Shown one piece after another: positions 25,874-35,341 of a stretch of DNA of 64,000 bases. Position numbers and translations under genes: made by a program. This stretch comes from Ramlibacter monticola (GTDB taxonomy: Bacteria; Pseudomonadota; Gammaproteobacteria; Burkholderiales; Burkholderiaceae_C). The stretch lies in the NCBI RefSeq assembly GCF_016722785.1, contig NZ_JAEQNE010000002.1:186001-250000 (forward strand), written 5' to 3'. Under the pieces are notes generated by a model that worked only from the letters and a program-made list of their open reading frames with translations, had not been told where the DNA came from and ran no database searches. Position 1 is the first letter of the stretch. Each line of letters starts with the position of its first letter.

Positions 25874-26827
25874 TCAGCTCCCGGCGACCGCCCGCAGCGC
25901 GTAGCCGAGCCGCGGGAAGTGCACGTGCACGACGCCGGCGCGCGGGTCCTCGCGCCGCAGGCTGTAGTGGGTGCGCGTGGCGGCGATGAGCTCGCCTTCG
26001 GTGGGCTCGTTGCCGAAGGATTCCGGGGTCACCGTGACGCGGCTGCCCAGAGGGATGCCGTGGTCGTCCTGGAAGGCGCTGTCGATCAGCAGGTTGGACC
26101 CGGACGGCTGCGGTTCGGCGGCGCTGGCCATCGCGAGCGCGTCCTCCGGCGTGAGCCGCGTCATCGGCCCGTGCCCGATCGCCTCCACGCGGTTCGCCCA
26201 TTCGGCCACCGAAGGCGTGGGGTTGAGGATGTCCGCCAGCAGCGGAACCTGCGTGCGCGTGTACCAGATGCCGTGGTAGGCCGCGAAGTCGGCCACGCAG
26301 GGCTCGACCCCGAACAGGAAGTCGTGCTCGTCGGCCATGTTGGCGATGCGCCGCAGGTAGGAGCGGTAGGCCGAGGTGGCGTCGCCGGGACGATGGCGCA
26401 CCATGTTGACGGACATGGCCTTGCGGTCCTCGGCGAACGCCTTGGCCATGTCGGGCGGCGCCTTCGCGAACACGTGGGCCGCGCCCCGGGGCTGCAGGTT
26501 GTAGCCCATGGCGGCCCAGAACAGGGTCGAATCCGCCCACTGCGCGAAGATGCGGCACACGCCCTTGAGGTGCGGCGGGTACAGCGTGGGCTCGGGGCGC
26601 ACATGTTCCAGCACGTCGCAAATAAGGGCCGTGTCGCAGTAGATGTCCGCCCCCACCTGCAGCACGGGCGTGCGGCGGTAGCCGCCGGTCAGCGCGGTCA
26701 CGTCCGGTTTCGGCAGGATCGCCGGCACGTGCACCGACTTCCACGGCAGCTTCTTGAAGCCGAGGACGAGGCGGATCTTTTCGGAGAACGGCGAGCTGGG
26801 GTAGTGGTGCAGGATCAGGTCGTTCAT
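25874..26827 (-). CDS. Glutathione S-transferase-like protein with C-terminal extension
   Basis: This 317-residue protein has a thioredoxin-fold GST N-terminal domain (HHYPSSPFSEKIRLVLG, then RRTPVLQVGADIYCDTALI) and an all-helical GST C-terminal domain to about residue 220. An additional beta-rich extension of about 95 residues follows (VTVTPESFGNEPTEGEL). Ordinary GSTs are about 200-230 residues. The function is probably glutathione conjugation or detoxification. It lies 4 nt after aidB and 5 nt before ogt on the same strand. Confidence 0.85.
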   Translation of the reverse strand: MNDLILHHYPSSPFSEKIRLVLGFKKLPWKSVHVPAILPKPDVTALTGGYRRTPVLQVGADIYCDTALICDVLEHVRPEPTLYPPHLKGVCRIFAQWADSTLFWAAMGYNLQPRGAAHVFAKAPPDMAKAFAEDRKAMSVNMVRHRPGDATSAYRSYLRRIANMADEHDFLFGVEPCVADFAAYHGIWYTRTQVPLLADILNPTPSVAEWANRVEAIGHGPMTRLTPEDALAMASAAEPQPSGSNLLIDSAFQDDHGIPLGSRVTVTPESFGNEPTEGELIAATRTHYSLRREDPRAGVVHVHFPRLGYALRAVAGS

Positions 26828-26831
26828 GTTC

Positions 26832-28478
26832 TCAGCGGGGAAGCGCGCGCAGCAGGATGGCGTCGAAATCGGTGCGGCCGGACAGGGTGCCGAAGGCCTG
26901 GCCCCAGTCGCCGTCCAGGCGCGAGGCGCAGAAGGCGTCGACCACCGCCGGCGGCGCGGTCTGCGCGAGCAGCGCGGCCTGGACGGCCAGCGCGACCTCC
27001 TGCGCGAGCCGGCGCGCCTCGACCTCGGTGGCCATCTCTTCGACGCGCGCGGGCAGGCTGGAGGCCAGCCGGTCGAGGGCCGGGTGCGCGCCCCTGGCCG
27101 CGGCCAGTTCGTGGGCCAGCGCCGCGCCCGCGTCGCCGCTGCGCAGCGCCCGCAGCAGGTCCAGCGCCATGATGTTGCCGGCGCCTTCCCAGATCGAATT
27201 GACCGGCATCTCGCGGTAGATCCGGGCCATGACGCCCTCGCCGCCCTCTTCCACGTAGCCGTTGCCGCCCAGGCACTCCATCGCCTCCTGGGCGAAGGCG
27301 CTGCCGCGCTTGCAGATCCAGAACTTGGAGATCGGCGTCAGCAGGCGCGCGATGGCGGCCTCGTGGGCATCGCCGCGCTTGTCGTAGCCGCGCGCCAGCC
27401 GCAGGGCCAGCGCCGTGGCGGCCTCGCTCTCCAGCGCCAGGTCGGCCAGCACGTTGCGCATCAGCGGCTGCTCGATCAGGCGCTTGCCGAAGGCCATGCG
27501 CTGCCGCGTGTGGTCCAGCGCCAGCGCCAGCGCCTGCCGCATGAGGCCGCTGGTGCCCAGCGCGCAGTCGAGGCGCGTCAGGGTTCCCATCTCGAGGATC
27601 TTCGGCACGCCCCGCCCTTCCTCGCCCACGAGCCACGCGGTCGCTTCCTGGAATTCGACTTCGGAGCTGGCGTTGGCCTTGTTGCCGAGCTTGTCCTTCA
27701 GGCGCTGGATGCGCAGCGCGTTGCGGCTGCCATCGGGCAGCACGCGCGGCAGGAACAGGCAGCTGAGCCCGGCCGGGGTGTTGGCGAGGATCAGGAAAGC
27801 GTCGCACATGGGCGCCGAGAAGAACCACTTGTGGCCCGTGACTCGGAAGCGCGGACCCCAGCCGTCGCTGCCGTCGGCGACGGCGCGGGTGCTGTTCGAG
27901 CGCACGTCGGAGCCGCCCTGCTTCTCCGTCATGCCCATGCCCATCGTGACGCCCGGCTTCTCCGTGAAGGGCTTCAGCAGCGGGTCGTAGCTGCGGCTGG
28001 TGAGCTTGGGGGCCCAGTCCGCGTACACCGCGGCGTTGGCCCGCAGCGCCGGCGTGACCGCATAGCTCATCGAGATCGGGCACAGGATGGAGGGCTCCAG
28101 CCCGGTGAAGAGCATGAAGCCGGCCGCGCGCAGCACGTGCGCGCCGGACGCCGACGTGCCCCAAGGCGCACCGTGCAGCCCCGCCCGCACCGCCGCGGCC
28201 ATCAGGGCGTGGTAACTGGGGTGGAACTCGACTTCATCGAGGCGATGGCCGAAGCGGTCGTGCGTGCGCAGCTCGGGGGTGTGCACGTTGGCGAGCCGTG
28301 CGTGCGTCTGCATCTCGGCCGAGCCGGCCAGCGCGCCGAGTTCGCGCAGCGGCGCCGGGTCGAGCTCCGGCGCGTTGAAGCGCAGCGCGTCCTGCAGGGC
28401 CCGGTGCGTCTCGAACAGGTTGACGTCGACCAGCGGCCCCGGCTGGTTGAAGACTTCGTGCGTGGCGAACTCCGGCAT
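26832..28478 (-). CDS. aidB: AidB-type acyl-CoA dehydrogenase-like flavoprotein
   Basis: The 548-residue FAD protein shows MTEKQGGSDVR (substrate/FAD loop), GHKWFFSAPMCD, CLGGNGYVEEG and IWEGAGNIMALD, as in AidB and isovaleryl-CoA dehydrogenase-like enzymes. E. coli AidB is induced by alkylating agents and binds DNA. Its start (HTVFNQP) aligns with THEVFNQPGPL here, which supports the ATG at 28478 (with GGGAG before it) over one 13 codons upstream. Clustering with ogt and a GST supports a role in the alkylation response. Confidence 0.88.
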   Translation of the reverse strand: MPEFATHEVFNQPGPLVDVNLFETHRALQDALRFNAPELDPAPLRELGALAGSAEMQTHARLANVHTPELRTHDRFGHRLDEVEFHPSYHALMAAAVRAGLHGAPWGTSASGAHVLRAAGFMLFTGLEPSILCPISMSYAVTPALRANAAVYADWAPKLTSRSYDPLLKPFTEKPGVTMGMGMTEKQGGSDVRSNSTRAVADGSDGWGPRFRVTGHKWFFSAPMCDAFLILANTPAGLSCLFLPRVLPDGSRNALRIQRLKDKLGNKANASSEVEFQEATAWLVGEEGRGVPKILEMGTLTRLDCALGTSGLMRQALALALDHTRQRMAFGKRLIEQPLMRNVLADLALESEAATALALRLARGYDKRGDAHEAAIARLLTPISKFWICKRGSAFAQEAMECLGGNGYVEEGGEGVMARIYREMPVNSIWEGAGNIMALDLLRALRSGDAGAALAHELAAARGAHPALDRLASSLPARVEEMATEVEARRLAQEVALAVQAALLAQTAPPAVVDAFCASRLDGDWGQAFGTLSGRTDFDAILLRALPR

Positions 28479-28530
28479 GGCGGCTCCCGGCGCTGGCATG
28501 ACCGCCCGAGTATCCACCAGCCGGCTGTTC

Positions 28531-29544
28531 TCAGACCAGCTTCACCACCTGCTTGCCGAAATTGCGGCCCTTGAGCATGCCAAGGAAGGCGTCCGGCGCC
28601 GACTCCAGGCCCTGCGCCACCGATTCGCGCGGCCGGAACTTGCCCGAGCCCACCAGCTGCCCCAGCTCCTGCAGCCCCTGCGGCCACAGTTCCATGTGCT
28701 CGCTGACGATGAAGCCCTGCACCAGCAGGCGGCTGCGCAGGATCACCTGCGGGTACGCCAGCGGGATCGGCTTGCCTTCGTAGCCGGCAATCATGCCGCA
28801 CACGGCGATGCGGCCGAAGTCGTTCATGCGCAGCATCACCGCATCCAGGACCATGCCGCCGACGTTCTCGAACAGGCCGTCGATTCCACCCGGGCAGGCC
28901 TCCTTGAGGGCGCGCGCCAGCGACGGCGCGTCGGCGTACTGCCGGTAGTCGACGCAGGCGTCGAAGCCCAGTTCCTGTTCGACGTAGCGGCACTTGTCCG
29001 GCCCGCCGGCGATACCGACCGCGCGGCAGCCGCGCTGCTTCGCCAGCACGCCGACCGCGCTGCCCACCGCGCCGCTGGCCGCGCTGACGACCACCGTCTG
29101 GCCCGCCTTGGGCTGGATGATCTGCGTGAGCCCGTACCACGCAGTGACGCCCGGCATGCCCACGGCGCCGAGATAGTGCGACAGCGGCACATGGGTGGTG
29201 TCCACCTTGCGCAGGCCGCCCTGCTCCGCCGACACCACGGCATATTCCTGCCAGCCGCCCATGCCGACCACCTTGTCGCCGGCCTGGAACCTCGGGCTGC
29301 GGCTCTCGACCACCTCGCCCACGGTGCCGCCCTGCATCACCTGCCCGAGCGGCTGCGGCGCCGCATAGCTCTTCGCGTCGTCCATGCGCCCGCGCATGTA
29401 CGGGTCGAGGCTGAGGTAGTGGTGGCGCACGAGCACCTCACCTTCCTTCAGCGCCGGGGTGTCGCCGGTCACCAGCTTGAAGTTGTCGGCGCGCGCCTCG
29501 CCTTGCGGGCGGCTGTCCAGCAGGAACTGCCTGTTCTGGGGCAT
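28531..29544 (-). CDS. NADP-dependent medium-chain reductase (CurA/PTGR-like)
   Basis: The 337-residue zinc-independent medium-chain dehydrogenase/reductase has LSLDPYMRGRM, GGTVGEVVES, and the cofactor-binding AASGAVGSAVGVLAKQRG. These match the leukotriene B4 dehydrogenase/curcumin reductase group, which reduces alkenal or enone double bonds. The ATG at 29544 follows GAGGAGG. It is 10 nt downstream of the PaaI-type thioesterase gene on the same strand. Confidence 0.9.
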   Translation of the reverse strand: MPQNRQFLLDSRPQGEARADNFKLVTGDTPALKEGEVLVRHHYLSLDPYMRGRMDDAKSYAAPQPLGQVMQGGTVGEVVESRSPRFQAGDKVVGMGGWQEYAVVSAEQGGLRKVDTTHVPLSHYLGAVGMPGVTAWYGLTQIIQPKAGQTVVVSAASGAVGSAVGVLAKQRGCRAVGIAGGPDKCRYVEQELGFDACVDYRQYADAPSLARALKEACPGGIDGLFENVGGMVLDAVMLRMNDFGRIAVCGMIAGYEGKPIPLAYPQVILRSRLLVQGFIVSEHMELWPQGLQELGQLVGSGKFRPRESVAQGLESAPDAFLGMLKGRNFGKQVVKLV

Positions 29545-29554
29545 GGGGGCCTCC

Positions 29555-29983
29555 TCAATCGGTGGAGATGACGTTGGACTGCGCCGTGGGTGCCGGGCGC
29601 TTGACGTACTTGAAGGTGCCGGTGGCATGGGCGCAGGCCCGGCCTTCGGGATCGTAGACCGTTCCCTCGGTGAAGGCCATGGACTTCGTCCGGTGCATCA
29701 GCCGGCCCTTGCCGGTCAGCAGCCCCTGGCAGGGCTGCATGAAGGTGGTCTTCATCTCGATGGTCACGACGCCGGTCTCGAGGTCGAGGCTGCGCGCCGC
29801 CGTGGCCATGGTCACGTCGAGCAGTGTCATGATCGCGCCGCCGTGCGCCACGAAGAAGGAGTTCATGTGCTCGCGCCTCGGCTCGAAGCGCAGGATCGAT
29901 TCGCCGCCTTCCATCTTCACCAGCTCGAAGCCGAGGTGCTCGACGAAAGGGATCTCGACGCCAAACAGCTTGGGGGTCGTCAC
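29555..29983 (-). CDS. PaaI-type hot-dog thioesterase
   Basis: The 142-residue hot-dog protein has the PaaI-like pattern MNSFFVAHGGAIMTLLDVTM, with the helix Asp expected to act in thioester hydrolysis. It probably hydrolyses acyl- or aryl-CoA. The GTG start at 29983 is preceded by GGGAGG and lies 4 nt after the stop of the SDR gene, so the SDR, thioesterase and reductase form one unit. Confidence 0.88.
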   Translation of the reverse strand: MTTPKLFGVEIPFVEHLGFELVKMEGGESILRFEPRREHMNSFFVAHGGAIMTLLDVTMATAARSLDLETGVVTIEMKTTFMQPCQGLLTGKGRLMHRTKSMAFTEGTVYDPEGRACAHATGTFKYVKRPAPTAQSNVISTD

Positions 29984-29987
29984 TCGT

Positions 29988-30776
29988 TCAACCTCCCGCG
30001 ATGCAGGACACGCCGCCGTCGACGGCGAGCCACTGGCCGGTGATGTGCTTGCCGGCGTCCGAGGCGAACAGCAGGCAGGCGCCCTTGAGGTCCTCGTCGT
30101 CGCCGAAGCGGTGCAGCGGCGCGTTCTTCAGCAGCTCGTCGCCCATGGTGTCCAGGGTGTGCTTCGTCATCTTGCTCGGGAAGAAGCCGGGGCAGATCGC
30201 ATTGACGTTGATGCGGTGCCGGCCCCACTCGGCGGCCAGCGCCTGGGTGAAGGTGATCACCGCGCCCTTGGAGGTGTTGTAGGCGATGGTGTTGTGGCCC
30301 TCGGGGTTGCCGCCCAGCCCGGCGATGGAGGCCACGTTGAGGATGCGGCCCTGCCGGCGCGGGATCATGCTGCGCTTGCCGATCTGCTGGCTCAGGAGGA
30401 AGTAGCCGCGGATGTTGAGGTTCATCACCTTGTCCCAGGCTTCGGTCGGATGGTCCTCGGCCGGCGCGCCCCAGGCGGCGCCCGCGTTGTTCACCAGGAT
30501 GTCGACCTCGCCCATGCGCGCCAGGGTCTGGTCGGCCAGGCGGCGGATGTCCTCCTCGCGGGCGCAGTCGGCGGCGATCCAGCGGGTGTCGATGCCGGCG
30601 GCCTGCAGGTCGGCGCTGGCCTCCTCCAGTTCGCCCTCCTTGCGGGCGGTGAGCATGATGCGGGCACCGGCCTCGCCGAGCGCGCGGGCCAGCTGCAGGC
30701 CCAGCCCGCGCGAGCCGCCGGTCACGAGGGCCGTCTTTCCCTTCAGGTCGAACAGCTCGAATACGCTGCGTGTCAT
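29988..30776 (-). CDS. Short-chain dehydrogenase/reductase
   Basis: The protein of about 262 residues has the cofactor motif TGGSRGLG, NNAG, the catalytic Ser in NVASIAG and YNTSK as active-site YxxxK. It is probably a ketoacyl- or hydroxyacyl-type oxidoreductase, but substrate and cofactor preference cannot be fixed. Two ATGs are possible, at 30782 and 30776. The second has GAGG at better spacing and is used here. It is the first gene of the three-gene unit with the thioesterase and the CurA-like reductase. Confidence 0.9.
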   Translation of the reverse strand: MTRSVFELFDLKGKTALVTGGSRGLGLQLARALGEAGARIMLTARKEGELEEASADLQAAGIDTRWIAADCAREEDIRRLADQTLARMGEVDILVNNAGAAWGAPAEDHPTEAWDKVMNLNIRGYFLLSQQIGKRSMIPRRQGRILNVASIAGLGGNPEGHNTIAYNTSKGAVITFTQALAAEWGRHRINVNAICPGFFPSKMTKHTLDTMGDELLKNAPLHRFGDDEDLKGACLLFASDAGKHITGQWLAVDGGVSCIAGG

Positions 30777-30858
30777 TGTCATCCTCGGGTCGTTTCGGTC
30801 GGAAACCTCGAATCATGCCGAAACCGGCCCGACCCCGCCTGCCGCGTGAGGGACAGCG

Positions 30859-32424
30859 TCAGCGCCGCGGCCCCAGCAGCACCACGCCGCGCTCCTCGTA
30901 CAGGCGGGCCCGCGGCTCGCCGGGCGGCACGCGGTCGGCCCGCGTCAGCACCATGTCTTCCGGCAGCGGATCGCGCTTGGGCGACACCCGAGCGAGGTAG
31001 ACGGCGAAGCTGGGAAGGTGGACCTGCCACTGCGCCACCGTGCCCGGGTGCGAGGCGGCCGCGGCGGCGGCACGGCGCACCGGCCCCTGCAAGGCCTCGC
31101 CGAACCAGGGCAGCGTGGCTCCCGCGATGAACAGGGCCAGCGCGCCCGCCGCGCCGGCGAGCCGCAGCGCCGGCGCGCCTGTCTTCCAGGCCAGCAGCAG
31201 CGCCAGCACCGCCGACAGCCCTGCGACCGGCTGCCAGGACGGAGCCGGCACGCCGGACAGCAGCGCGCGGTAGAAGGGGTCGCGCACGGCGGGCGCGAAG
31301 TGCAGCACCAGCCAGGGCAGCGCCGCGACCAGCAGCGCGCCCAGGACCAGGCCCGCCGCCGCCAGGCGGTGCAGCCGCTTCGAACCTTCGGCCAGCGCGC
31401 GCGCCATCAGCAGCACCAGCGGCGCGTAGCCGTACAGCACGTAGTGCGGCAGCTTGGTGGAGGCGAAGGAGAAGAACAGCAGGACGAAGGCGCTCCACCC
31501 GAGCAGGAAGCGACCCAGCGGGTCGGCCCAGGCGGCGCGCCAGCGCCGCAGCACGCCGGCCAGCAGCGGCGTCCAGGGCAACGCGAGCAGCGGCAGCACC
31601 ACGAGGTAGTACAGCGACGAGCCCGCGTGGCCGCCGATGGTCCCGGTGAAGCGCTCCACGTTGTGCCGCAGCAGGAAGCCTTCGACGAAGGCCATGCCGT
31701 GGCGGTGCAGCGCATAGGCGTACCAGGGCGCGGCCAGCGCGAGCAGCAGCGCCCAGCCCGGGAGGTCCGCCAGCGCAAGGCGCAGCGGCGCCCAGCGGCG
31801 GCTCGCGGCGCACCAGACCAGCACCGCGGCGCCGGGCACCAGCAGCGCGATGGGGCCTTTGACCAGCAGGCCGAGGCCCACCCAGGCAAACGCGCGGCGC
31901 AGCGGCGCCTTGCGGCCGGTGTCCAGGAAGCGCCAGGCATCGAGCGTGGCCAGCACCAGCAGCAGGTTCAGCACGCCGTCGGCGGTGGCGCCGCGGCCGA
32001 TCATCTGCCAGCCGATGCTGGTCACCGTCATCGCGCCGGCGAGCAGGCCCGCGCGCTCGCCCCAGCGGCGGGCGGCGAAGGCGGCCAGGGCGAGCGCCAT
32101 CGCCCAGCAGGCCAGCGCGGACGGCAGGCGCAGCGCGAACTCGCCGAAGCCGAACGCGGCGGCGCTGGCGGCCTGCAGCCAGTAGATCAGGATCGGCTTG
32201 TCGAAGCGGTCGGCGCCGTTGAGGGTGGTGTGGCCCCAGTCGCCGCTGGCCAGCATCTCGCGCGTGGCCTCCGAGAACGCGCCCTCGTCGACGTCGAACA
32301 GGGGCGTGCCCCCCAGCTGCCACAGCAGCGGCAGTGCGAGCAGCAGCGCGAAGGCGACGCGGCGCAGCGCGGGCACGGCGGCCCAGCCCGGCCAGCGGGC
32401 GTCCGCCGCCGCCGGGTCAGCCAT
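30859..32424 (-). CDS. GT39/ArnT-like membrane glycosyltransferase
   Basis: The 521-residue integral membrane protein starts with one TM and then the hallmark DVDEGAFSEATREML, where the acidic pair is the catalytic region of GT39 (PMT/ArnT-like) enzymes. RFDKPILIYW follows as in ArnT. About 11-12 further TM helices and a short C-terminal periplasmic part complete it. These enzymes move a sugar from undecaprenyl phosphate to lipid A or another envelope acceptor. Its ATG at 32424 overlaps the GT2 stop by 8 bp. It is the last gene of the PAP2-flippase-GT2-GT39 operon. Confidence 0.88.
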   Translation of the reverse strand: MADPAAADARWPGWAAVPALRRVAFALLLALPLLWQLGGTPLFDVDEGAFSEATREMLASGDWGHTTLNGADRFDKPILIYWLQAASAAAFGFGEFALRLPSALACWAMALALAAFAARRWGERAGLLAGAMTVTSIGWQMIGRGATADGVLNLLLVLATLDAWRFLDTGRKAPLRRAFAWVGLGLLVKGPIALLVPGAAVLVWCAASRRWAPLRLALADLPGWALLLALAAPWYAYALHRHGMAFVEGFLLRHNVERFTGTIGGHAGSSLYYLVVLPLLALPWTPLLAGVLRRWRAAWADPLGRFLLGWSAFVLLFFSFASTKLPHYVLYGYAPLVLLMARALAEGSKRLHRLAAAGLVLGALLVAALPWLVLHFAPAVRDPFYRALLSGVPAPSWQPVAGLSAVLALLLAWKTGAPALRLAGAAGALALFIAGATLPWFGEALQGPVRRAAAAAASHPGTVAQWQVHLPSFAVYLARVSPKRDPLPEDMVLTRADRVPPGEPRARLYEERGVVLLGPRR

Positions 32425-33490
32425 GCCAGCCCGCCTCGTCCGGCGCTCCCGGGGCGTTGGTGTCGCCGCCGCGCACGCGGTACGCCCGCGCCCGACCGAC
32501 ATCGAAATAGACCCGCATCAGCAGCTCGGCCAGCACGCCGGTCGTGAGCAGTTGCACGCCGCCCAGCACGAGGAAAAAACCGAGCGCGAGCAGCGGCCGG
32601 GCGCCGATGGAATGGCCGGTGAGCTTGAGAAAGCCCAGGTAGGCCAGCATCAGGGAGCCTGCCAGCATGACGGCGAGCCCGATGCCGCCGAAGAAGTGGC
32701 CCGGGCGGGTACCGAAGCGCAGGAAGAAGTGCACCGCCAGCAGGTCCAGCAGGACGCGGACGGTGCGGGTGATGCCGTACTTGGAGCGGCCGGCGCGGCG
32801 CGGGTGGTGCCGCACCGGTTCCTCCGCCATGCGCGAGGGGCTGGTCACCGTGGCCAGCCAGGCGGGGATGAAGCGGTGCATCTCGCCGTAGAGGCGCACC
32901 TGGCGCAGCACGCCGGCGCGGAACACCTTGAGGCTGCAGCCCAGGTCCTGGAACTGCAGGCCGCTCACGCTGCGGATCAGCCGGTTGGCCAGCAGGGAAG
33001 GCAGCCGGCGCAGGACGAAGCCGTCCTGGCGCTCGCGCCGCCAGCCGGCGACGAGGTCCAGATCCTCGGCGAGCAGGCGCGCCACCATGCGCGGGATGTC
33101 GGCGGGGTCGTTCTGCAGGTCGCCGTCCAGGGTGGCGATCACGTCGCCGCGGGCGGCGTCGATGCCCGCCTGCATGGCCGCGGTCTGGCGGAAATTGCGC
33201 GCCAGGTGCAGCACGCGCACCCAGGAGCCCGACTCGCGCGCGCGGCGGTCCAGCGTGCGGCCGGTGCCGTCGGTGCTGCCGTCGTCGACGACGATCAGCT
33301 CCCAGGGCCAGGGATAGGCGGCGAGCGCCGATTCGACGGCGTCCACCAGGGCCGCGGCGTTGTCCACCTCGTTGAACATGGGAACGACGATCGACAGGCG
33401 GTGGGCCGGCAGCCCGGCGAAGTCGCCTGAGGCGGCCGCCGCCACAGCCGCGTCGGCTGCGGCCAGCGGAGGAAGGGAGGCGGAATTCAT
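32417..33490 (-). CDS. GT2 dolichol-phosphate-mannose-synthase-like glycosyltransferase
   Basis: The 357-residue protein has a cytosolic GT-A domain with VVPMFNEVDN, VVDDGSTDGT and TLDGDLQNDP (DxD-type motif), followed by two C-terminal TM helices (about 255-310). This is the ArnC/DPM1/GtrB layout: it would attach a sugar to undecaprenyl phosphate on the inner face of the membrane. The neighbouring flippase-like protein and GT39 enzyme would complete transfer on the outer face. It overlaps the flippase-like gene by 4 bp (33487-33490) and the GT39 gene by 8 bp. Confidence 0.92.
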   Translation of the reverse strand: MNSASLPPLAAADAAVAAAASGDFAGLPAHRLSIVVPMFNEVDNAAALVDAVESALAAYPWPWELIVVDDGSTDGTGRTLDRRARESGSWVRVLHLARNFRQTAAMQAGIDAARGDVIATLDGDLQNDPADIPRMVARLLAEDLDLVAGWRRERQDGFVLRRLPSLLANRLIRSVSGLQFQDLGCSLKVFRAGVLRQVRLYGEMHRFIPAWLATVTSPSRMAEEPVRHHPRRAGRSKYGITRTVRVLLDLLAVHFFLRFGTRPGHFFGGIGLAVMLAGSLMLAYLGFLKLTGHSIGARPLLALGFFLVLGGVQLLTTGVLAELLMRVYFDVGRARAYRVRGGDTNAPGAPDEAGWHG

Positions 33491-34416
33491 GAAGGCGATT
33501 CCTTGCGCACAGTGGACCCCGGCAGGCGCAACTGCGCAAGAGCGGCAGCCCCCAGCGCCACCGCCAGGCTGAACGCGTGCACCGCCAGCGCGGCGGACAC
33601 GACGGCGCCGACTGCGGCGGGCGGCGCGCCCGCGGCGAGCCAGACGCCGCCTTCGTAGACGCCCAGGCCCGCTGGCGGCTGCAGGGGTTGCACGCCGGCG
33701 AGCTCGCCGCCGAGCGCGGCGCGCCAGGCGTCCGCCAGCGGCAGGCCGGCCAGCGCGGCGAGCAGGCCGCCGTTGGCCAGCACCTTGAGCGTCCAGTTGC
33801 CGACGCTGGCAGGCAGGCCCTGCCAGGGCGATGCCATGGCGTGGACGGCGCCCCCGGCCCGCGCGGACAGCCAGCGCCACAGCGGCGGCAGCAGCAGGTG
33901 CATCAGGAGCGCCGCGCCCGCGGCGAGCAGCAGGCGCAGCCCGGGCGCGAGGGGCACGAGCAGCAGCAGCGCCAGCAGCGCGAGCACGGCCGCATCCTGC
34001 ACCCGCCAGCGCAGCAAGGCCAGGCCGGCCGGCCCCCAGCCGACGCCCCACTGGCGCCGCACGGCCCAGAGGTAGGCGGCCTCGCCGGCGCGCAGAGGCA
34101 GCATCACGACCATGGCGTTGTGGGTGAGCACGAGGCGCAGGCAGTCCCACCAGCGCACCGGCGCGACGTGCCGCCAGTCGCGCTGCAGGCGCACCGCCCG
34201 CAAGGCATGGCCCGCCAGCAGCGCCGCGGCGGCCGCGAACCAGTTCCAGGCCGGCAGGCGCGCGGCCTGGGACTGCAGCGCGTCCAGGCGGGCGTGGCGC
34301 AGCAGCCAGGCCCAGGCGAGCAGGCACACCAGCACGGTGAGCCCGACGCGCAGCCAGTGCAGCGGGTGGGGGCCCGGTGCGGGGCTGCCCGATTCGCCGG
34401 CCGCGGCCTCCTTCAC
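33487..34416 (-). CDS. Lysylphosphatidylglycerol synthase/flippase-like TM protein
   Basis: The 309-residue membrane protein has about 7-8 hydrophobic segments and the pattern of the LPG_synthase_TM/UPF0104 family (VMLPLRAGEAAYLWAVRR, then GVYEGGVWLAAG near the end). Family members are thought to move lipids or lipid-linked sugars. In this operon, flipping of the undecaprenyl-P-sugar made by the GT2 enzyme is a natural guess. The GTG start at 34416 overlaps the PAP2 stop by 4 bp and is the only start compatible with that coupling. Confidence 0.82.
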   Translation of the reverse strand: MKEAAAGESGSPAPGPHPLHWLRVGLTVLVCLLAWAWLLRHARLDALQSQAARLPAWNWFAAAAALLAGHALRAVRLQRDWRHVAPVRWWDCLRLVLTHNAMVVMLPLRAGEAAYLWAVRRQWGVGWGPAGLALLRWRVQDAAVLALLALLLLVPLAPGLRLLLAAGAALLMHLLLPPLWRWLSARAGGAVHAMASPWQGLPASVGNWTLKVLANGGLLAALAGLPLADAWRAALGGELAGVQPLQPPAGLGVYEGGVWLAAGAPPAAVGAVVSAALAVHAFSLAVALGAAALAQLRLPGSTVRKESPS

Positions 34417-35285
34417 GAGCGCTCCGCCGGTGCGTCGCGCAGGGTGCGCGTGGCGCGCGGATCGCGGGCCGCGCGCCAGCGCCAGGCAGCGCTCGCGCAG
34501 GCCATGATCGCGAGCACCACCACCGTCGGCACTCCGGCCGGATAGCCGGTGCGTTCCTCGAGCAGGACCGCCGCGGCCGCGAGCTCCGCGACCGCCACCC
34601 AGCGCTGGCCGGTGGGCGCGGCGATGCGCCGGACCAGGGCCGCGTGCAGGCGCCGGCCCGGCCCGCGCTCCCAGCCGGCCAGGCACGCGGCCACGGCCAG
34701 CAGCCCCAGGCCTGCGCCGACCAGCACGTCGGACGGCCAGTGGGCCCCGACGACCACGCGCGACCAGGCGATGCAGCCGGCCGCGGCCCCGACCAGGAGC
34801 ATCGCCAGGGGCCGGCGGCCGGGCAGCGCGAGGCAGACCAGCGCCGCCGCCGCCGCGGCCGTGAGCGCATGGCCGGAAGGCATCGAGACCGCGCCCCGGA
34901 ACGCCGAGCCGATCACGTGCAGCTGCGGCGCCAGCGCGCTGCCGGCCGGACGCGGCACGGCCAGCAGCCATTTGACGGCATGGGTGAGGACGCCGCCCAG
35001 CAGGAACACGGGCGGCAACAGCGCCGCCACGCGCCCGGCCCCGCGGTCGACGGCGAGCACGCAGATCACCGCGCAGGAGCCCAGCCCCATCACGGTGGTG
35101 ACTGACCAGAACATGGAGGACAGCGCGGACGGCGCGCCGGCGTGCACCCGGAGCATCCAAGCCGGGTCGGCGCCCGAAAGATGGACCAGGAGGCCCGCGA
35201 GCACCAGCAGGACGCCCCCGGCGCACAGCCAAGGCAGCGGGCGCGGGCCGCCAGGGTCGGCCGTGCCGTTAGGCAAGTTCTTCAT
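34413..35285 (-). CDS. PAP2-family membrane phosphatase
   Basis: The 290-residue protein has all three PAP2 motifs: KWLLAVPRP, PSGH and SRVVVGAHWPSD, among about six TM helices, plus a C-terminal extension with two more hydrophobic stretches. Such enzymes dephosphorylate undecaprenyl pyrophosphate, phosphatidate or lipid A. It is first in a tightly overlapping operon with flippase-like, GT2 and GT39 genes, so recycling of the lipid carrier or trimming of an acceptor lipid is plausible. Confidence 0.92.
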   Translation of the reverse strand: MKNLPNGTADPGGPRPLPWLCAGGVLLVLAGLLVHLSGADPAWMLRVHAGAPSALSSMFWSVTTVMGLGSCAVICVLAVDRGAGRVAALLPPVFLLGGVLTHAVKWLLAVPRPAGSALAPQLHVIGSAFRGAVSMPSGHALTAAAAAALVCLALPGRRPLAMLLVGAAAGCIAWSRVVVGAHWPSDVLVGAGLGLLAVAACLAGWERGPGRRLHAALVRRIAAPTGQRWVAVAELAAAAVLLEERTGYPAGVPTVVVLAIMACASAAWRWRAARDPRATRTLRDAPAERS

Positions 35286-35341
35286 TCTCCCGAATCGACA
35301 ATCAGTGCGAACCGGGCAGTATGCGGCGGAAAAATTGCGGT

